64,000 nucleotides of DNA, from positions 372,001-436,000 of the forward strand of contig JAIXMN010000008.1 in the NCBI GenBank assembly GCA_025716815.1, given 5' to 3'. This document shows, in pieces, positions 59,606 to 64,000 of the stretch. Numbering within the stretch: the stretch's first letter is position 1; each line of letters opens with the position of its first letter. The DNA comes from Dichotomocladium elegans (lineage: Eukaryota > Mucoromycota > Mucoromycetes > Mucorales > Lichtheimiaceae). Under the pieces are notes generated by a model. It saw only the letters and a list, made by a program, of their open reading frames with translations. It was not told the origin of the DNA and did not search any database. The position numbers were made by a program, and so were the translations under genes.

Positions 59606-60983
59606 ATGACTCCATCCGAAGCATCAAAATCGAATGTAGCTGCAATCGCATCATTTATTCTGGGGATTGTTGGCTTGTACTATATACATCGAAAGCGGCG
59701 TGCACTCGCAATCGCATCACCCGAGGAAAAACTTGAACGCGAACTCTTAGAACAAGGTACAGCAAATTCGTTAACACATCCGTACGCTTGTTGAACCGCC
59801 CATTGCACTAGCTGAATCGGCTTTGCTGCGGGACCATTCGGAGATGGTACATGTGCGGGGCCACAACTTGCGTGCGGTTTACATTAGCTGCGGAAAGCCT
59901 CGCGCCCCTCTTGTCTATTTTATACACGGCTTGGGAGGACAAGTAAGTGTGTGTGTGTGTGCTTTTCGTTAGGCATACGAGTATGTGTGAGACGCTGATC
60001 TTCTGGTTTGCAAATATAAGCTTTCTCAGTGGGAGACTCAGATCGAATTTTTCAAAGGCTGCGGCACGGTTGATATCCTTGCTCTGGATAATTTAGGTTG
60101 CGGAAGGAGTGAAATGGCAAGCGAGTAAGTAGCTGCGGTTCGTGGGCGAGCATATTTTCCACAACGGATAGGATGATGATGCTCATCATGGCTCTTTCCC
60201 ACCCGGAACAAAAAAAAAAAAAGCTGGGAATCCTATCATACAAAATCGCTTGCCCAGGATGCGGTCGAGGTCCTTGCAAAATATCGCAGTTGCCATGAGC
60301 AAGGTTTACAACCGGTGATGGTGGTCGGTCACTCATATGGATGTGCCATTGCGACGTACCTTTCGATGCAAGTGGACCTGGATGCGCTTGTGCTGATTTC
60401 GCCGAAAGTGGTGATGGACGACGGCCAGAAGAAAGCCAAACGAATTATCCGCTTTATTCCCGATTGGATATTCGATCGTGCGCGCAAGGCAGATCGTAAA
60501 GGCGGACTGTACAGCACGAGCGTGAATCGCTTTCTTCAAGAGAGCTCAGACGAAAAGACTCGGAGAAGGTATATGGAGCATGATATATATAAATGGCGTA
60601 GTACGATATATCAAGACGTGAAATGGTTCGCTGTAGACAGCTCCGATGGAACATCATGAGTCGAACGCCCATCTACAAACGTTACGTTTATGGCGCGGAA
60701 TTCCCAGGGCTTGATGGCTATAAGCAGATGAGAGTGAAGACGCTGAAACTGATAGGAGGAGCAGAAGTGAGTTGACCCAACGGGGGAGCCATATAAAGAA
60801 GTGACAGAAGGATTAACGACTCTTTAGGACAAGATGGTCCCGCCGTCCGAAATGGAAATTATCCAGGCTCTTGTTGATCTGGATGCCCCTTTGCTGGTTC
60901 AAGGAGCTGGGCATATGCCGATGGTCACCCACGCTGACCTAGTCAACTCTACCCTGTTAACAACGCTTTTAGCCTCGTGTTGA
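59606..60983 (+). CDS. Membrane-anchored alpha/beta hydrolase
   Basis: About five exons. The N-terminus MTPSEASKSNVAAIASFILG with IVGLYYIHRKRRALA is a single signal-anchor helix followed by basic residues. The lid-less hydrolase core has the oxyanion loop VYFIHGLGGQ (about 59918-59945), DILALDNLGCGRSEMAS (about 60070-60122), the nucleophile elbow VVGHSYGCAIATYLSM with Ser (about 60320-60350), a helical cap (KRIIRFIPDWIFDRARKADR), the acid region GGAEDKMVPPSEMEI (about 60755-60860, intron inside) and the catalytic His in QGAGHMPMVTHADL (about 60900-60945). The catalytic triad is complete, so an active esterase, lipase or related enzyme is expected; the substrate cannot be told. Stop TGA 60981-60983. 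The first intron most simply runs from GTACAG (59757) to CACTAG (about 59809). Confidence 0.85.
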
Positions 60984-61132
60984 TCCGTTTGTTTTTAGCA
61001 GCCATCCACACCTCAGTCCCCTTCCCTCCTTTTTCTCGACTATTTATCACCCCTCATTTGCCCTCTCTTATTTATAACGAAGATCATCAACTCTATCTTT
61101 GTTCTTCTTTCAACTTCAATCCACTCGTCGCT
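60984..61132. promoter_or_regulatory. Short intergenic region upstream of the SH3BGR-like gene
   Basis: About 150 bp, pyrimidine-rich on the plus strand (CCCTTCCCTCCTTTTTCTCG), a common feature just upstream of fungal transcription starts. Confidence 0.4.
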
Positions 61133-63274
61133 ATGCCGTGCTTTGGAAGCCGTAAGAAAAATAAGCGCAATAAAACTGAGGAGGACATACAACAGACTGC
61201 GGCAGTCGATCAAATTCGGCAAGAATACGATCAGTTAAAATTCAAGGTTCATATTGATATTGTTCATCCTCGTCCCAAATCTCATTGCTCCCATACTGTA
61301 ATATAGCAATCCGAACACCTGGATGTGATCGCCCGTCAGTCTGCCGAGCTAGACGAGCTTCGTCGACGGGTCCAAGATGCAGCACCTCAAGATTCGAGCC
61401 TTCATCAGATACTTCAGGAACGCGAAAAAGAAATCAAGGATCTGATGCAAAAGATTGAAGAGAAGGAAAGACAGTTCCAGCTACAACAGCAGAACCAGCT
61501 ATCTATGACCGATGTCAAGGATGAGCTAGAAGAAAAGGAGCGCATGATCCGTGACAAGGATAAACAGCTCGAGGAGCTGCAAGCAAAATGGAAAGAAGAG
61601 CAAGCAGCACTTGCTAAACCTGTTCTGGAACAGGTCACCGATCAGCTTGACGAACTCAAAAAAGCTGTAAGTTTGACACTCTTTTCTTCATTCCACAAAC
61701 CTCTTTGAACGAACCCCCGCTACTCCTTCAACCTCCCTTCTTTCCGACTCCTCCTTCGACTTGCCTTTTTCTTTTTTCTACCTTCCCCTCCCGTCCCCTC
61801 CCCTTCCCTCCCCACATACCCTCTCCTTATACCTCGAGGTCTATACACTCATAGACACATTCCCTCTTGGTTTTTTCCTGGCATTCCTTGATACTCATAT
61901 TCTTTCCCCTCCCAGAATGAAGAAGCGGTCGCTCGATTGGCAGAAAAAGAAAAGGAACTGGCTGTGCTACGCGCCCAGGTGAGACGTCGAGATCGCAGCC
62001 CAAAGAAAGGCGACGAGGATCAGAAGCGCTTGAACCGTCTGACTATGGATCTGGAGAGCGATCGACTGATGATCCAGAAACTTGAGGAGCTCAATCTGCA
62101 GCTTGAGGTTCGTTAATAGCACTTGCACCCTTCTGTTACTGTCGTCTCTTCCAGATGATGAGATTCGCAGCGCATGGATATAACTTGCATGTTATATGAC
62201 CTTAGGCTCAGAAGCAAAAACACGAGGCCATCCTCCAATCCCACGCAGAGGAGATGGCCGAAAAAGATCGCGAACTTTGCATGAAACAAAAGTCGCTGGC
62301 GGATCTGAAGCTTGCGCAAGAGCGGGCAATCAAGAGTCTGGAGCAGGCACAGCAGCAGACGATTCGTGAGCTCAAGCTCAAGCACGACCAGGATACGCGG
62401 GGTCTCCAGGAGCGCCTGGACAACATTGAACGACGTGCAAAGAGCGACATGAATACCGAGGTCGAGAAGCTCCTCCAGGAGTTTGAGCAGTCTGAGCACG
62501 ACCATTCTGTCCAGCTCGCCGACCTGCAAAAATCGCATCAGGAGCAAATGTCGGCCATGCGGCAAGGCCAACAGGCCGAGCTGATGAAGCTCACGCTCCG
62601 CAAGGCCGGCACCAACATCCAGTCGAGCAAGGTGGTCCGCTGGCCTGCGATGATGCAGCAGCAGCAGCAGGACATTGAGCTCGTCCCGCGGGATCCCTCA
62701 ACCGTGCAGATCTACGTGTCCAGCGTTTCGGCCAACCCAACCATCAAGCGCAACGAAGACGCGCTTCAGAAAGCACTCAACGCGAAGCAGATCAAGTTCC
62801 AGGTCGTTGATGTTGCTCAGAGCGAACCGGCCCTACAGCACATGCGTCGCCAACAGCAGCAGGGCGCCAACAAGGGCTTGCCTCAGGTCTTTGTCGGTGG
62901 CGAATACAGAGGCGTAAGTCTTGATCCGCCATGCACACACCCATTCTTAGTACGTATGCATCATCTCACAATGAATTCAATAGCAATACGAAGACATCGC
63001 CAAGGCAATCGACACCAACACGCTTGCTGACCTCTTGCGTCCCCGTGAAAAACTGTCCGTCTCCACCACCACTACCACCAAAAAGCACCAGCTGCCGCGT
63101 AAGGCCTCTCATTCAGGCTCCATGTCCTCCAACGAGCCAGTGACACCAACCACGAATATCGCGCCCCCGGTCCCCATTCGCAAATCCTTAAAAGATGAAG
63201 ATGAAGACCTCTTGCGAGAAATCGAGAAGGAGCTAGCTCAGTCAGACTTTGCAAAGGTTGATTTTAACTTTTAA
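61133..63274 (+). CDS. Coiled-coil protein with C-terminal SH3BGR/glutaredoxin-like domain
   Basis: About five exons. The start MPCFGSRKKNKRNKTEEDIQ carries an early Cys and many basic residues and could be membrane-associated (inference). Residues about 40-330 are almost continuous coiled coil: LDELRRRVQDAAPQDSSLHQ, MQKIEEKERQFQLQQQNQLS, ARLAEKEKELAVLRAQV, SLEQAQQQTIRELKLKHDQD. The C-terminal domain is STVQIYVSSVSANPTIKRNE with LQKALNAKQIKFQVVDVAQS and KGLPQVFVGGEYRGQYEDIA, a thioredoxin-fold SH3BGR-type domain with the cis-Pro region (LPQVFV) but no CxxC, so redox catalysis is unlikely. The last exon adds a Ser/Thr tail and a helical acidic end (DEDEDLLREIEKELAQSDFA). Stop TAA 63272-63274. 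The intron at about 61668-61916 is very pyrimidine-rich. Confidence 0.85.
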
Positions 63275-63720
63275 GTCTGCTACGCTCGCACCCATCTATC
63301 CATACATGCCTCGTTGCTGTACAATGTACTTCCCTGTTTCCTCTCTCTCAACGCGAAACTATTCCCCCATCCCACACATCGGACATCCCTTCCCTCTAAC
63401 ACTACTAGTACTACATACGCATCAATACTTCGCATCAAATCGCTATCATCAGTTGGCTTTCAATCTGCATAAAAAAGACCATCGAACCATATTTTCTCGT
63501 TTCATAAGTTGATATGAATTTTATGTCAGAAGCAGAGAAAAGAAAAAAATATAAGGGCAGTCTAAGCCGAAGCAAAGCTAGAGCTGCGACGACCCTTGGT
63601 GTATACGCAGAAGCAAGTCTATGATAACGAAGCAGTAGAGAGAAGAGAAGGCGTGTGCGCGCGTGTGCGTGTGTGTTTTGCGAAATAGGGTAAGATGACA
63701 GAAAATGACGGTGACGAGAT
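63275..63720. other. Convergent 3' intergenic region
   Basis: About 445 bp between two convergent stops. It contains a GT-rich run near 63655-63680 and no gene-like frame. Confidence 0.5.
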
Positions 63721-64000
63721 TTACAACTTGACATTCTTTCTGAGGGATTCCTTGTACTCCTGGATGGTGCCCTCAAATGGCATGACGTGGCCGTTCTCGC
63801 ATCGCCAAATATCCTTGGCAACCTGAGAGATCAGTCTGAAGTCGTGGGAAACGAGCACGACACCGCCAGAGAACTGATTGATGGCTTGAGCAAGTGAATC
63901 GATGGACTCCATATCCAAGTGGTTAGTAGGTTCGTCCAAAAGAATGATGTGAGGATGCAAGACAGCCAACTCGCAGAAGACAAGGCGGGACTTGAGACCA
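63721..64000 (-). CDS. ARB1: ABCF-family ATPase, ARB1/ABCF2-like (C-terminal part, cut by the window edge)
   Basis: Only the last 90 or so codons are present; the gene continues beyond 64000. It shows the end of the signature helix (GLKSRLVFCELAVLHPH), Walker B and D-loop (IILLDEPTNHLDMESIDSLA), the H-loop switch (GGVVLVSHDFRLISQVAKDI) and a C-terminal strand WRCENGHVMPFEGTIQEYKE ending LRKNVKL at TAA 63721-63723. The SHDFRLI..VAK.IW pattern and EGTI..YK end match ABCF2/ARB1, a soluble twin-ATPase acting in ribosome biogenesis. GCN20-type relatives are the alternative. Confidence 0.85.
   Translation of the reverse strand, partial: GLKSRLVFCELAVLHPHIILLDEPTNHLDMESIDSLAQAINQFSGGVVLVSHDFRLISQVAKDIWRCENGHVMPFEGTIQEYKESLRKNVKL

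Overview
The window is nuclear DNA of a filamentous fungus. Genes are compact and intron-rich (short GT-AG introns, often 50-80 nt), intergenic gaps are short and gene order alternates between strands. Protein content (XAP5/FAM50, a DHHC acyltransferase of the Swf1 type, a ubiquitin-AN1 fusion, a TKL-like pseudokinase, Q/S/T-rich low complexity) and degraded Tc1/mariner, Helitron and Fanzor elements fit an early-diverging, Mucoromycota-like fungus. That placement is inference; no rRNA or other marker is present.

Layout. 0.3-5.3 kb: a multi-pass membrane protein and a kinase-fold gene lacking the catalytic Asp, both on the minus strand. 5.4-10.8 kb: a transposon graveyard holding a Tc1/IS630-type transposase relic and two Fanzor (eukaryotic TnpB) relics lying tail to tail. 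11.4-13.1 kb: hexokinase. 13.7-15.4 kb: a second, better preserved Tc1-like relic with candidate terminal inverted repeats; its right end shares an identical 23-bp sequence with the right flank of one Fanzor relic. 15.6-19.7 kb: an acidic C2H2 protein and a WD40 protein. 21.2-33.5 kb: a direct tandem segmental duplication. Each copy carries a nine-exon gene whose C-terminal half looks like a PD-(D/E)XK-type nuclease; copy 1 alone received a Helitron helicase fragment and a 225-bp tandem array. 33.9-64 kb: a housekeeping block: USP deubiquitinase, Rab escort protein, di-ubiquitin-AN1 fusion, DHHC acyltransferase, Nbs1, XAP5, a low-complexity protein, Pescadillo, RRP3 helicase, HMG-CoA lyase, a transposon relic, SLX1, RCC1, an alpha/beta hydrolase, a coiled-coil/SH3BGR-like protein and the end of an ABCF (ARB1/ABCF2-type) ATPase.

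Functional themes. Ribosome biogenesis is represented three times (Pescadillo and RRP3 as a divergent pair, ABCF at the edge), DNA repair twice (Nbs1, SLX1) and ubiquitin biology twice (USP, ubiquitin-AN1). The most unusual content is the Fanzor/Tc1 cluster, the duplicated nuclease-like gene with its array, and the ubiquitin-AN1 fusion. Exon boundaries were read by eye from splice consensus and frame continuity; outer gene limits are firmer than inner junctions.
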